A DNA stretch of 7,387 nucleotides. Source: Acidimicrobiaceae bacterium. Lineage in GTDB: Bacteria; Actinomycetota; Acidimicrobiia; Acidimicrobiales; UBA8190. The position numbers were made by a program, and so were the translations under genes. The notes below the pieces were generated by a model that ran no database searches, was not told the DNA's origin, and worked only from the letters and a program-made list of their open reading frames with translations. Numbering within the stretch: position 1 is the first letter of the stretch; the number at the start of each line of letters is the position of its first letter. This document shows positions 1 to 5,935 of this stretch, piece by piece. The stretch is from contig PKWD01000474.1 in NCBI GenBank assembly GCA_003131945.1, positions 14,302 to 21,688 on the forward strand, written 5' to 3'.

Positions 1-680
1 GACGCCACCATCCATGCCAGGCGTCGAACCGGGAATCGGCCCTGTCGTCGCCACTCGGCGATGAGCAGTGCGGGCCAGAAGATCGCCGGAAAAAGCTTGA
101 GGACAAAGCCGATGCAGCTCCACGTCCAGGCGGCCGACCACCGGCCCTGGCGAACCGCGCGGACCGACCAGAAGGTGGCGGCGGCGGCGAATATGTCATA
201 GCGGCCGGTGACGAGAATGACGGCGCCCACCGCCAGATAGACGATGAGTCGACGGGCGGCGGCCATGTCCATGCCGCTGACCCCGGAACCCCTATAGCTG
301 GCGACGAGCACCACCATCACGATTCCGGCCAGCACGGCGAAGGCCCACGGGTAGGAGAAGGGCAAGAGAAACGGCGCCAAGAAGACCAAGAGAGCGGGGG
401 CGGGGTATTCGACGGGCAAGCGGTGCAGCAGTGGCGCCTGGAGTGCGGCGTGCGCATAGAACTCGTACTCGGCGACATCGAAGGGATGCAGGATCGAGCA
501 CGAGAGCACCGTGGCCAGAGCCCACAGCACGAGGGCCGGCATGATGACGGGCCGCCACTGGTGCTCCAGCGATGTCTTTAGCGCCCGTCTCCGGCCCTTG
601 AACGCCTCGGCCATTACCGCCAATGCGTCGCCTTCCCGATCGCCTGCGGACAGGGGAACGGGGACGTGGGGCCCCGTCAC
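1..680 (-). CDS. GT87/DUF2029-like polytopic membrane glycosyltransferase, C-terminus cut by window edge
   Basis: Reading the minus strand from a GTG at 680 gives 226 codons open to the window edge, so the C-terminal part is missing. The protein has a short polar, basic N-terminus (RRR at 30-32) and then hydrophobic segments near 44-64, 94-127, 145-167 and 186-208. Seen motifs: an Asp after the first membrane segment (FDVAEYEFY, D68), a Tyr-Pro-rich loop (VEYPAP, 90-95), GRYDIFAAA (159-167) and a Lys-Pro element (KLFPAIFWP, 195-203). This order is characteristic of GT-C enzymes of the GT87/DUF2029 group, which use polyprenyl-phosphate sugars to glycosylate lipid or glycan acceptors outside the membrane. 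D68 as catalytic acid/base is inferred from the GT-C fold. The GTG start is chosen because a strong Shine-Dalgarno lies 6 bases upstream; an internal ATG at 614 (residue 23) has none. It diverges from the MptB-like gene, suggesting a shared envelope-glycan role. Donor and acceptor cannot be told. Confidence 0.8.
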   Translation of the reverse strand, partial: MTGPHVPVPLSAGDREGDALAVMAEAFKGRRRALKTSLEHQWRPVIMPALVLWALATVLSCSILHPFDVAEYEFYAHAALQAPLLHRLPVEYPAPALLVFLAPFLLPFSYPWAFAVLAGIVMVVLVASYRGSGVSGMDMAAARRLIVYLAVGAVILVTGRYDIFAAAATFWSVRAVRQGRWSAAWTWSCIGFVLKLFPAIFWPALLIAEWRRQGRFPVRRLAWMVA

Positions 681-819
681 ATCGCACCTTCTCCGCAGAC
701 CGTATCCCGCCGACCCGGCGACCCTGTGGCTTTCAGGAGACCGGACATCGATCTCACGACCCAGGGAGAACCATTCACCTGAGGGTCAAGAACCGGCCAC
801 GGGGCGGCGATACCTAAAG
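681..819. promoter_or_regulatory. Divergent intergenic region between the two glycosyltransferase genes
   Basis: This gap must hold the 5' ends of both divergent transcripts. On the minus strand it carries the GT87 ribosome binding site and a weak -10-like TACGGT (plus 699-704) without a convincing -35. A small perfect hairpin CGCCG-ACC-CGGCG lies at 708-720, in the putative GT87 leader. On the plus strand a GATACC element (809-814) lies directly before the GTG at 820. No clear operator or complete sigma-70-type promoter was recognised, so promoter placement is uncertain. Confidence 0.35.
687..694 (-). promoter_or_regulatory. Shine-Dalgarno site fixing the GTG start of the GT87-like gene
   Basis: On the minus strand the sequence reads GGAGAAGG followed by a 6-base spacer and GTG. 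This is the best ribosome binding site near the 5' end of the reading frame, and it decides the start at 680 over the internal ATG at 614. Confidence 0.6.
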
Positions 820-2403
820 GTGGCCGGTAATCCGAGCAGGACAGCGAGAGCACCGGGCCAAGGTGAAAGGCCCCGGACCTGGCCCTTTCTGATGCCGGCG
901 CTGTGGGGGGCGGCCGGTTCCGCTCTTCTGGCCCTGGCCAGTGACCTTCCCGGATCTCCGCTCGGTCCGCATGCGGCTGGCCTCTGGCCATTGGCCCACC
1001 GGGGGGCGGCGGCCGGTTGGGAGGGCCCGACGGTGCCCGGTTGGGCCACGGTGGCGGACCAGGGTCCCGGGGTGGGTCCCGGACACCTTCTCGTCACCCT
1101 GGCCGTGGTGGCCGGAGTGGGCCTTCTTGGTCTGAGCTGGTTCGCCATCTGGCGCCGGACCCGGGCCATGGCGGATCTGAGCATCCGTCGACTCTCCTGG
1201 GTCGTCGGTGCCTGGGTGGCACCTCTGCTCTTCGCCGCCCCTTTGGCCAGTCAGGACGTCTGGCACTACGGGGCCGAGGGGAAGATGGTGCTCGACGGCT
1301 TCGGCGGCTACCGGCCTTCCATACTTCTCGGGCACTCCGTGTGGACGTTGGGGGTCGACACCAAGTGGGCGGCGCGCCCGCCGCTCTACGGGCCTGGCGC
1401 CATCGACCTGTCGGCCTTCTTCGTGAAGATCTCGGGGGGCCGGCCCTGGGTGGCGGCCGAGTGCTGGCGGGTATCGGCCGTCATCGGCCTGCTGCTCTGC
1501 GCGTGGGGCGTGCGACGCATTATCTCTCTGCGCGGAGGAAACGCCACCAGGGCACTGGTGGCGGGGGTGGCCAACCCGGCCGTGCTGATCATTCTCGTCG
1601 GCGGCATTCACAACGACGCTCTCATGCTCGGCCTCGTGGTGGCCGGGATCGCCCTGGCCCTGTCGGGGAACCGCTCGTGGGGGATCGTCGTCTGCGCCAT
1701 CGGCGTGGCGGTGAAGCCCAACGCCCTCCTTGCCGTCGGGGCATTGGCCTGGTGGGCATGGGGAATCCAGTGGCGCCAGCGGGCCAAAGGGGCTCTCGCC
1801 GCCACCGGGGCCGTCGGCGGCGTCCTGGCCGTGAGCGGGCTGGGACTCGGCGGAGGATTCGGATGGGTGCACTCCGTGCTCTCCTACGCCTGGGTCCCGG
1901 GGCCCTGGTCCCTGGGGGCGCAATTCTTCGGTGCCGCGTCCGGCTGGCCGGTGGACGCCATCGAGATGGTGGGTACGGCCGTCGCCGTGGTGTTGGTGCT
2001 CACGGTGAGGCGATCCGGCGGATGGATCGTGGCTCTCGGATGGGGGTTCGCAGTATTGGCGGTGACCACCCCCACCCCCGAGCCCTGGTATCTGGCCTGG
2101 GCCGTGGCGCTGCTCTGCTGCGCTGGCCTGCATCGGCGCTCGGAGCGCCTCGGTGTCATCGTGCTCAGCGTGATGATGGCCGCCGGCGTGCTTCCCCTCG
2201 GGCTCGTTCTCTGGCCCGAGGGGATCGTCGCCCTGGCCGCGATCGGCGTCCTGTCATTGCGGTCGCACCTGCGCGCCACGGGGACCTCGGCGGCCGCCAC
2301 TCCGGACGAGAGACACGCCGTCGGCGACGGCGACGGCGACGGCGAACAGCCGCCGTCAGGGGCGACGCCGATCCGAGTGCCGTCCGCCCTGCACCACGTG
2401 TAG
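820..2403 (+). CDS. MptB-like polyprenol-phosphomannose-dependent alpha-1,6-mannosyltransferase
   Basis: A 527-residue polytopic membrane protein of the MptA/MptB GT-C family. In Corynebacteriales that family transfers mannose from polyprenyl-phosphomannose to the alpha-1,6-mannan core of lipomannan at the outer face of the membrane. Seen: a first membrane segment near 25-44; an early extracytoplasmic loop with SQDVWHYG (D146, the expected catalytic Asp position); PPLYGPGAI; VGGIHNDALM (HND at 264-266); a Lys-Pro at 299-300; GPWSLGAQFFG; and TPTPEPWYLAW (E421). Alternating hydrophobic segments run to about residue 485, and a hydrophilic Gly/Asp-rich tail ends the protein. Length fits the family. 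The start is uncertain: GTG 820 is preferred because it keeps the basic stretch before the first membrane segment, but it has only a weak GGGGCGG 12 bases upstream; ATG 892 is the alternative. The reading frame stays open upstream to 511, but that part is hydrophilic, overlaps the divergent gene and looks non-coding. The exact glycan made is inference. Confidence 0.8.
   Translation: MAGNPSRTARAPGQGERPRTWPFLMPALWGAAGSALLALASDLPGSPLGPHAAGLWPLAHRGAAAGWEGPTVPGWATVADQGPGVGPGHLLVTLAVVAGVGLLGLSWFAIWRRTRAMADLSIRRLSWVVGAWVAPLLFAAPLASQDVWHYGAEGKMVLDGFGGYRPSILLGHSVWTLGVDTKWAARPPLYGPGAIDLSAFFVKISGGRPWVAAECWRVSAVIGLLLCAWGVRRIISLRGGNATRALVAGVANPAVLIILVGGIHNDALMLGLVVAGIALALSGNRSWGIVVCAIGVAVKPNALLAVGALAWWAWGIQWRQRAKGALAATGAVGGVLAVSGLGLGGGFGWVHSVLSYAWVPGPWSLGAQFFGAASGWPVDAIEMVGTAVAVVLVLTVRRSGGWIVALGWGFAVLAVTTPTPEPWYLAWAVALLCCAGLHRRSERLGVIVLSVMMAAGVLPLGLVLWPEGIVALAAIGVLSLRSHLRATGTSAAATPDERHAVGDGDGDGEQPPSGATPIRVPSALHHV
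2323..2345 (+). repeat. GGCGAC hexanucleotide tandem repeat in the mptB-like 3' end
   Basis: Three full tandem copies of GGCGAC (2323-2340) plus a partial fourth (GGCGA, 2341-2345) encode an alternating Gly-Asp stretch in the hydrophilic C-terminal tail. The last copy overlaps a perfect 7-bp stem (GACGGCG 2338-2344, CGCCGTC 2351-2357, 6-base loop). There is no T-run after it, so it is not called a terminator. Confidence 0.6.
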
Positions 2404-2423
2404 GGAACGCCGGCGGTCTCGCC

Positions 2424-2867
2424 TCAGGACGATCCGGTCATGGCGCCGGGCAACCCGTGGAGCACGAGGTACTCGTCGAGGGCTTTGCTGGCCTGGGTGT
2501 CTTCGTAGGCTTCGTACTCCTTCAGCCGACCCCAGGCCATCCGGCCCCACAGCACGTACCGGTTCTCGTAGATGGTCTCGCCGGTCGGTGACTTCAGGTG
2601 GTCCGTGCCCCGGATACAGACCGTCATGCTCCACGGCGGACCGCTGGCCACGACCTCGTCGGCGTAGATCTGGATGCCGATCAGCACGAACCGCTGGAGC
2701 CAGCGTTCGAGTTGCTCCTTACCCTGGATCTCGGTGGCCCACGAGCTGGCTCCCGGGAAACGGAACCGGACGTCCTCGGCGTCCCGGCGCAGCAACGGTC
2801 GGTAGTCCCCCGCCCGCAGTCTCTCGAGATCCCTGGAGATCAGCTTCTTGGCCAGCCACGAGATCAT
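2424..2867 (-). CDS. NTF2-like / SnoaL-like small protein
   Basis: A 147-residue soluble protein with no signal peptide or membrane segment. It begins with an amphipathic helical region (MISWLAKKLISRDLERLRAGD), followed by DAEDVRFRFPGASSW (29-43) and a short G-K-E-Q-L-E-R-W helix (49-56). The rest alternates beta-like stretches (IQIYADEVVAS, WSMTVCIRG, IYENRYVLWGRM) with an Asp-Glu-Tyr-Leu end. The length and this helix-then-curved-sheet pattern match the NTF2-like superfamily (SnoaL, ketosteroid isomerase and many uncharacterised actinobacterial proteins). Those cone-shaped folds bind or isomerise small hydrophobic ligands. No catalytic pair can be assigned with confidence, so the substrate is unknown. 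ATG 2867 is supported by AAAGGA (plus 2875-2880) with a 7-base spacer. The gene diverges from tetR across 97 bases holding a candidate operator, so it is a likely target of that repressor. It converges with the MptB-like gene, whose stop is only 20 bases away. Confidence 0.72.
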   Translation of the reverse strand: MISWLAKKLISRDLERLRAGDYRPLLRRDAEDVRFRFPGASSWATEIQGKEQLERWLQRFVLIGIQIYADEVVASGPPWSMTVCIRGTDHLKSPTGETIYENRYVLWGRMAWGRLKEYEAYEDTQASKALDEYLVLHGLPGAMTGSS

Positions 2868-2874
2868 CGCCCCG

Positions 2875-2880
2875 TCCTTT
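2875..2880 (-). promoter_or_regulatory. Shine-Dalgarno site of the NTF2-like gene
   Basis: The minus strand reads AAAGGA, a 7-base spacer, then ATG at 2867. This supports the annotated start. Confidence 0.55.
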
Positions 2881-2909
2881 GACTAGATAGATCGCTCTAG
2901 CGATAGGGT
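2879..2909 (+). promoter_or_regulatory. Predicted tetR promoter
   Basis: TTGACT (2879-2884, one mismatch to the sigma-70 -35 consensus) is followed by GATAGG at 17 bases (2902-2907) or TAGGGT at 19 bases (2904-2909). TAGGGT fits the relaxed actinobacterial TANNNT -10. Transcription would start near 2915, leaving a leader of about 50 bases before the GTG at 2965. The candidate operator fills the spacer. Confidence 0.45.
2883..2904. promoter_or_regulatory. Candidate TetR operator (two overlapping palindromes)
   Basis: CTAGATAGATCGCTCTAG (2883-2900) is an imperfect 18-bp palindrome with 14 of 18 positions paired. It has CTAGA/TCTAG arms and a GATC centre, a layout common for TetR-family operators. 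Overlapping it, ATCGCT-CT-AGCGAT (2891-2904) is a perfect 6-bp inverted repeat with a 2-base spacer. The element lies between the -35 and -10 of the predicted tetR promoter and over the predicted start of the divergent transcript, so a bound repressor would block both. Which palindrome is the true site is not decidable by eye. Confidence 0.55.
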
Positions 2910-2933
2910 AGGGGAGCCGGGTTCGGAGAGCAA
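2905..2933 (-). promoter_or_regulatory. Predicted promoter of the NTF2-like gene
   Basis: On the minus strand TTGCTC (plus 2928-2933), a 17-base spacer and TACCCT (plus 2905-2910) make a plausible promoter. The predicted start falls near 2898, inside the candidate operator, giving a leader of about 30 bases. The -10 overlaps the tetR -10 on the opposite strand. Confidence 0.38.
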
Positions 2934-2964
2934 AATCGACGGCCGGCCAGGAACGGGGGACGCG

Positions 2965-3537
2965 GTGGCCGACACCAGACAACGGATCGTGGAGGCCGGC
3001 GCCGAGCTGATCCGGCACCAGGGTTACGCCGCCACCGGCGTCAAACAGATCGTGGCCGCCGCCCAGGCGCCCTTCGGTTCCCTCTACCACTTCTTCCCGG
3101 GCGGCAAGGAGGAGCTGGCGGCCGAGGCCATCCGCTTGTCGGGCGCCCTCTACCTCGAGCTGCTCCCGGCCGTCTTCGACCCCGAGCCGGACCTGACCAC
3201 GGCCGTGCGCGCCTCCTTCTCCGGCGCCGCCGCACACCTGCGCCAGACCGACTACGCCGACGCCTGCCCCATCGCCACCGTGGCCCTCGAGATTTCGAGC
3301 AGCAGTGAGTCGCTGCGTCTCGCCTGCGCCGACGTCTTCGACTCCTGGATCTCCGCCTTCACGCCACGATTGGTGGCACGGGGTCTGGACGAGGCGGAGG
3401 CCCGCGCGCTGGCGATCGGCATCATCGCCGCCCTCGAAGGTGCCTTCGTGCTCTGCCGTGCCCAACGCACGACCGAAGCCCTGGCCGTCGCCGAGGAGCT
3501 CGTCGTCCTCTCGGTCGAACGCGCCCTCAACCGATGA
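2965..3537 (+). CDS. TetR/AcrR-family transcriptional regulator, LmrA/YxaF-type
   Basis: A 190-residue regulator. The N-terminal DNA-binding domain begins TRQRIVEAGAELIRHQGYAATGV, and the helix-turn-helix follows (KQIVAAA at 27-33, then GSLYHFFPGGKEEL at 38-51, the TetR hallmark in which the recognition helix precedes the Tyr-His-Phe element). The ligand domain contains CPIATVALE (101-109), an aromatic DVFDSWISAF helix and ALEGAFVLCRAQR near the end. This is the pattern of the LmrA/YxaF-like C-terminal domain, whose studied members respond to drugs or plant flavonoids. The GTG start has a GGGGGA 4 bases upstream, with AGGA further out at 2949-2952. Operator-like palindromes in its own promoter suggest autorepression and control of the divergent NTF2-like gene. 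Its 3' end converges with the F420-dependent reductase gene, 30 bases apart. The ligand is unknown. Confidence 0.9.
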   Translation: MADTRQRIVEAGAELIRHQGYAATGVKQIVAAAQAPFGSLYHFFPGGKEELAAEAIRLSGALYLELLPAVFDPEPDLTTAVRASFSGAAAHLRQTDYADACPIATVALEISSSSESLRLACADVFDSWISAFTPRLVARGLDEAEARALAIGIIAALEGAFVLCRAQRTTEALAVAEELVVLSVERALNR

Positions 3538-3559
3538 GGACCCTCGGCGCATGAGGACC
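3534..3559 (+). repeat. 9-bp direct repeat at the 3' end of tetR
   Basis: ATGAGGACC occurs at 3534-3542 (including the tetR stop codon) and again at 3551-3559, eight bases apart. It may be a small local duplication; no function is evident. Confidence 0.35.
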
Positions 3560-3571
3560 TGAGCGGCTCAG
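3559..3571. terminator. Small hairpin in the convergent tetR / reductase gap
   Basis: CTGAG-CGG-CTCAG forms a 5-bp stem with a 3-base loop between the convergent genes, overlapping the stop codon of the minus-strand reductase. A short CCTTT follows on the plus strand, but there is no real T-run. It could act as a weak bidirectional terminator; the stem is short enough to be chance. Confidence 0.22.
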
Positions 3572-3984
3572 CCTTTGCGCTCGAGGATCACGACCGGGAT
3601 CTGGCGCGTCGTGCCCGCCTCGTACTCGGCGAATCCGGGATAGTCCTTCTTCTGGGCTTCCCAGATCTTCGTCCGCTCGTCGCCCTTGGCCTCCCGGGCC
3701 ACGACCGACACCGTGTCCGTCCCGATCTCCGCCGTCGTCTCGGGATGGGCGAGAAGGTTGTGGTACCAGTCCGGATTGGTCGGAGCTCCCGCCTTGGAGG
3801 CGAAAACGGCCAACTCGTCACCGACGTCCCGGTACATCATGGGATTGACCCGCTCCTTTCCCGACTTCGCTCCGGTGGTGTGGAGCAGGAGCATCGGCGC
3901 ACCCTCGAAATTGCCGCCGAGCTTGCCACCGTTGGCCCGGAACTCCTCGATGATCGCCTTGTTGAAATCCACGACGTCTGCCAT
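3568..3984 (-). CDS. F420H2-dependent nitroreductase/quinone reductase, Ddn family
   Basis: A 138-residue protein of the deazaflavin-dependent nitroreductase (Ddn/FDOR) split-barrel family, which moves a hydride from reduced coenzyme F420 to quinones and nitro-compounds, often at the membrane. Seen in order: an N-terminal helix (DFNKAIIEEFRANGGKLGG), GAPMLLLHTTGAKSG (28-42), NPMMY (47-51), FASKAGAP (61-68) and NPDWYHNLLAHP (70-81), then a C-terminal part with IPVVILERK. These blocks are the family's F420-binding signatures and are intact, and the length is typical. The ATG at 3984 has only a loose GAG-rich ribosome binding site (GAGAGTGAGAC directly upstream). The gene diverges from the FhuF-like gene across 60 bases and converges with tetR. 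It implies that the host makes F420. A role in quinone redox balance or detoxification is inferred from the family; the natural substrate is unknown. Confidence 0.92.
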   Translation of the reverse strand: MADVVDFNKAIIEEFRANGGKLGGNFEGAPMLLLHTTGAKSGKERVNPMMYRDVGDELAVFASKAGAPTNPDWYHNLLAHPETTAEIGTDTVSVVAREAKGDERTKIWEAQKKDYPGFAEYEAGTTRQIPVVILERKG

Positions 3985-4029
3985 GTCTCACTCTCGCGCG
4001 TCATCCACCGCCCTGCCAGACATCCCGGG

Positions 4030-4035
4030 TATAGA
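4030..4035 (+). promoter_or_regulatory. Candidate -10 element of the fhuF-like gene
   Basis: TATAGA is the most AT-rich hexamer of the 60-base divergent gap and ends 9 bases before the GTG at 4045. A start site 6-8 bases downstream would leave almost no leader, and no Shine-Dalgarno is visible, so the transcript may be leaderless or nearly so. No good -35 was found. The same bases read TATACC on the other strand and might also serve the reductase gene. Confidence 0.35.
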
Positions 4036-4044
4036 AACGATCCC

Positions 4045-4923
4045 GTGTCCAGACTGGTCGAGGGGGAGCCGGCGGTCGCCGTACTGGCCGGTGCCTTGGC
4101 GCGCGTCGCCGCCCTCGTCCCCTACCTCACGGCCGAGATCGAACCCGACGGGTGGGCGGCACCAGGAGGGCCGACGGCCCCCGAGCGACTCGTTGCGGCC
4201 GAGGGAGAGTGGATGTCCTGCGGGGCGTTGATCGACGATCCGCCGTGGCTCGGGCGCATCATCTCTTCGACCGGGCACGGGGTCGGAACCGACGATCCCG
4301 TGGTGGCCGCCTCCGTTTTCGTCCAGGGTTACTCCTACCGGGTGCTGACCCTCACCGTGGCCTGTCTCACCGCCTCCGGCGTCGTCCCCGACGCATCGGC
4401 CTCCTCCATGGCCATCGGGCTGGTGCGGCACTGGCCCTCGCAGCTGGCCTTCACCCGACCCGCCGTGATGATGCTCGATCCGGCCGACGCCGTGGCCGCC
4501 TTGCCCGCCGACTCCGACACCATCACCGACGCTTTCCGATTCGTCGTCGACCATGCCATCGACATGCACCTGCGACCGCTCATCGAGTCGGTCCGCACCG
4601 GCATCGGCGTCCCCGTGGGCCAACGACTGCTGTGGGGGAACGTGGCCGCCTCGGCCGCCACCGCCTTCCGCACCATGGAGGGATGCCTCGGCCCCTTCGT
4701 CGCACCCCTCGGTGAGCGGTTCTTCGCACTGGCCCCGCCGACGCTTCGCGGCCTCGGCTCCTTCGTCGAAATCGAACAGGCCGGACGACGGGGCTGGTTC
4801 TGGGAACGGACGAACTGCTGTCTCTTCGACCGCCTCCCCGGCGCCGTCCGTTGCGCCGACTGCAGCCTCACCCCGCAGCGACAACGCCGACAGGCCTACC
4901 GGGACTCCCTCGGGGCTTCCTGA
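4045..4923 (+). CDS. FhuF-like ferric-siderophore reductase with C-terminal [2Fe-2S] site
   Basis: A 292-residue soluble protein. The C-terminus carries two adjacent cysteines (258, 259) then Cys270 and Cys273, the CC-x10-C-x2-C [2Fe-2S] signature of E. coli FhuF, set in RTNCCLFDRLPG and VRCADCSL. Upstream, the helical region with DDPVVAASVFVQGYSYRVL, MAIGLVRHWPSQLAF and WGNVAASAATAFRTM resembles the FhuF-like domain. Family members reduce Fe(III) in hydroxamate siderophores in the cytoplasm to release Fe(II). The protein is slightly longer than E. coli FhuF (262 residues). The GTG at 4045 is chosen because it is the first usable start after the divergent reductase gene; a -10-like TATAGA lies just upstream and no ribosome binding site is seen. 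The open frame further upstream overlaps the reductase gene in antisense and is not coding. The NodI-type ATPase gene starts 40 bases downstream on the same strand, so they may be co-transcribed. No siderophore synthesis gene or clear iron box is in view. Confidence 0.85.
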   Translation: MSRLVEGEPAVAVLAGALARVAALVPYLTAEIEPDGWAAPGGPTAPERLVAAEGEWMSCGALIDDPPWLGRIISSTGHGVGTDDPVVAASVFVQGYSYRVLTLTVACLTASGVVPDASASSMAIGLVRHWPSQLAFTRPAVMMLDPADAVAALPADSDTITDAFRFVVDHAIDMHLRPLIESVRTGIGVPVGQRLLWGNVAASAATAFRTMEGCLGPFVAPLGERFFALAPPTLRGLGSFVEIEQAGRRGWFWERTNCCLFDRLPGAVRCADCSLTPQRQRRQAYRDSLGAS

Positions 4924-4948
4924 GCCTTCCGGGAGCGCCACAACCGGC

Positions 4949-4955
4949 AGGTAGG
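4949..4955 (+). promoter_or_regulatory. Ribosome binding site of the ATPase gene
   Basis: AGGTAGG lies 8 bases before the ATG at 4964. It supports this start over the in-frame ATG at 5021 (residue 20), which has no ribosome binding site. Confidence 0.45.
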
Positions 4956-4963
4956 TTGGCACG

Positions 4964-5935
4964 ATGCCCGGATCCGACCCCCGGCCCCCAGCCGGATCCA
5001 CCCTGCGCGCCGGCGAACCGATGGTGACGGCGCGCGGCCTCGTCAAGCGCTTCGAGGACTTCGTGGCCGTCGACGGCATCGACTTCGAGATCGCCCAGGG
5101 CGAGTCCTACGGACTCCTCGGTCCGAACGGCGCCGGCAAGACCTCGACCATGAGGATGATCGCCTGCATGTCGCCCGTGTCCGAGGGCGAGCTCCGTGTC
5201 CTCGGCATGGACCCGGCCACCGACGGCGCCCGCATCCGCTCCCGCATCGGCCTCGTCCCCCAGGAGGACACCCTCGATCTCGAGCTCACCGTCCTCGACA
5301 ACCTCATGATCTACGGCCGCTACTTCGACCTGCCCAAGAAGGTCATCCGCCAACGGGCCGAGGCCCTGCTCGAGTTCTCCCAGCTGTCGGACCGGGCCCA
5401 CGACAAGGTCGAGCCCTTGTCCGGCGGCATGAAGCGCCGACTGACCATCGCCCGCGCTCTCGTCTCCGAACCCGAGCTCCTCATCCTCGACGAACCGACC
5501 ACCGGCCTCGACCCCCAGGCCCGCCACCTTCTCTGGGACCGGCTCTACCGGCTGAAGCTCCAAGGGGTGACCCTCGTTATCACCACCCACTACATGGACG
5601 AAGCCGAACAGCTCTGCGACCGCCTGGCCGTCATGGATCGCGGCCGGGTGGCGGCCGAGGACACCCCGCCCGCCCTCATCGCCCGCTATTCGACCCGGGA
5701 GGTGGTCGAGCTCCGCTTCAGTCCCGGCGAGAACGAGCAGAACGCCGACAAGCTCAACGGCCTGGTGGAACGGCTCGAGGTGCTCCCCGACCGTCTGCTG
5801 CTCTACACCGACGACGGCGACGGCACCCTGGCCGCTGTCCACCGGACCGGCTGCCACCCCGAGAGCTCCCTCGTGCGTCGCTCCACCCTGGAAGATGTCT
5901 TTCTCCACCTGACCGGCCGGTCCCTGGTCGAATGA
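4964..5935 (+). CDS. ABC-2 exporter ATP-binding protein, NodI/DrrA family
   Basis: A 323-residue cytoplasmic ATPase that powers the two permeases encoded downstream. All ABC motifs are intact: Walker A GPNGAGKT (53-60), Q-loop Gln100 (LVPQED), signature LSGGMKRRL (152-160), Walker B LLILDEP (172-178) followed by TTGLD, and H-loop His209 (TTHYMDEAE). The C-terminal extension of about 80 residues, ending in RRSTLEDVFLHLTGR, is typical of the DrrA/NodI group, whose members export antibiotics (daunorubicin), lipo-oligosaccharides (Nod factors) or lipids. The Gly-Met-Lys-Arg-Arg wording of the signature and the ITTHYMDEAEQLCDRLAVMDRG block are NodI-like. A Pro-rich stretch of about 19 residues precedes the core. 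The stop overlaps the next gene's ATG (ATGA), implying translational coupling. The upstream FhuF-like gene is 40 bases away. The substrate cannot be deduced; it is not a rhizobial nod locus. Confidence 0.95.
   Translation: MPGSDPRPPAGSTLRAGEPMVTARGLVKRFEDFVAVDGIDFEIAQGESYGLLGPNGAGKTSTMRMIACMSPVSEGELRVLGMDPATDGARIRSRIGLVPQEDTLDLELTVLDNLMIYGRYFDLPKKVIRQRAEALLEFSQLSDRAHDKVEPLSGGMKRRLTIARALVSEPELLILDEPTTGLDPQARHLLWDRLYRLKLQGVTLVITTHYMDEAEQLCDRLAVMDRGRVAAEDTPPALIARYSTREVVELRFSPGENEQNADKLNGLVERLEVLPDRLLLYTDDGDGTLAAVHRTGCHPESSLVRRSTLEDVFLHLTGRSLVE

Noticed and set aside
814..2133. Long minus-strand open frame (439 codons) opposite the mptB-like gene
   Set aside because: It is antisense to a clearly recognisable membrane protein. 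Its product is low-complexity (Gly, His, Pro, Arg) with no motif, as expected for a GC-rich antisense shadow.
2338..2357. GC-rich hairpin as a terminator of the mptB-like gene
   Set aside because: It lies inside the coding region, 46 bases before the stop codon, and has no following T-run.
1017..2591. Plus-strand open frame of 524 codons overlapping the mptB-like gene
   Set aside because: Arg/Gly/Ala-rich out-of-frame translation with no motif. It runs through the mptB stop into the 3' part of the oppositely oriented NTF2-like gene.
3745..4044. Upstream extension of the fhuF-like reading frame
   Set aside because: The extra 100 codons lie antisense to the well-supported Ddn-type reductase and show no FhuF-like content.
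4949..4960. Half-site resembling a DtxR/IdeR iron box before the ATPase gene
   Set aside because: GTAGGTTGG matches only one half of the palindromic iron box and the second half is absent. The bases are better explained as the ribosome binding site.
3988..5079. Long minus-strand open frame opposite the fhuF-like gene
   Set aside because: Gly/Glu/His-rich shadow frame; the plus-strand frame carries the intact CC-x10-C-x2-C signature.
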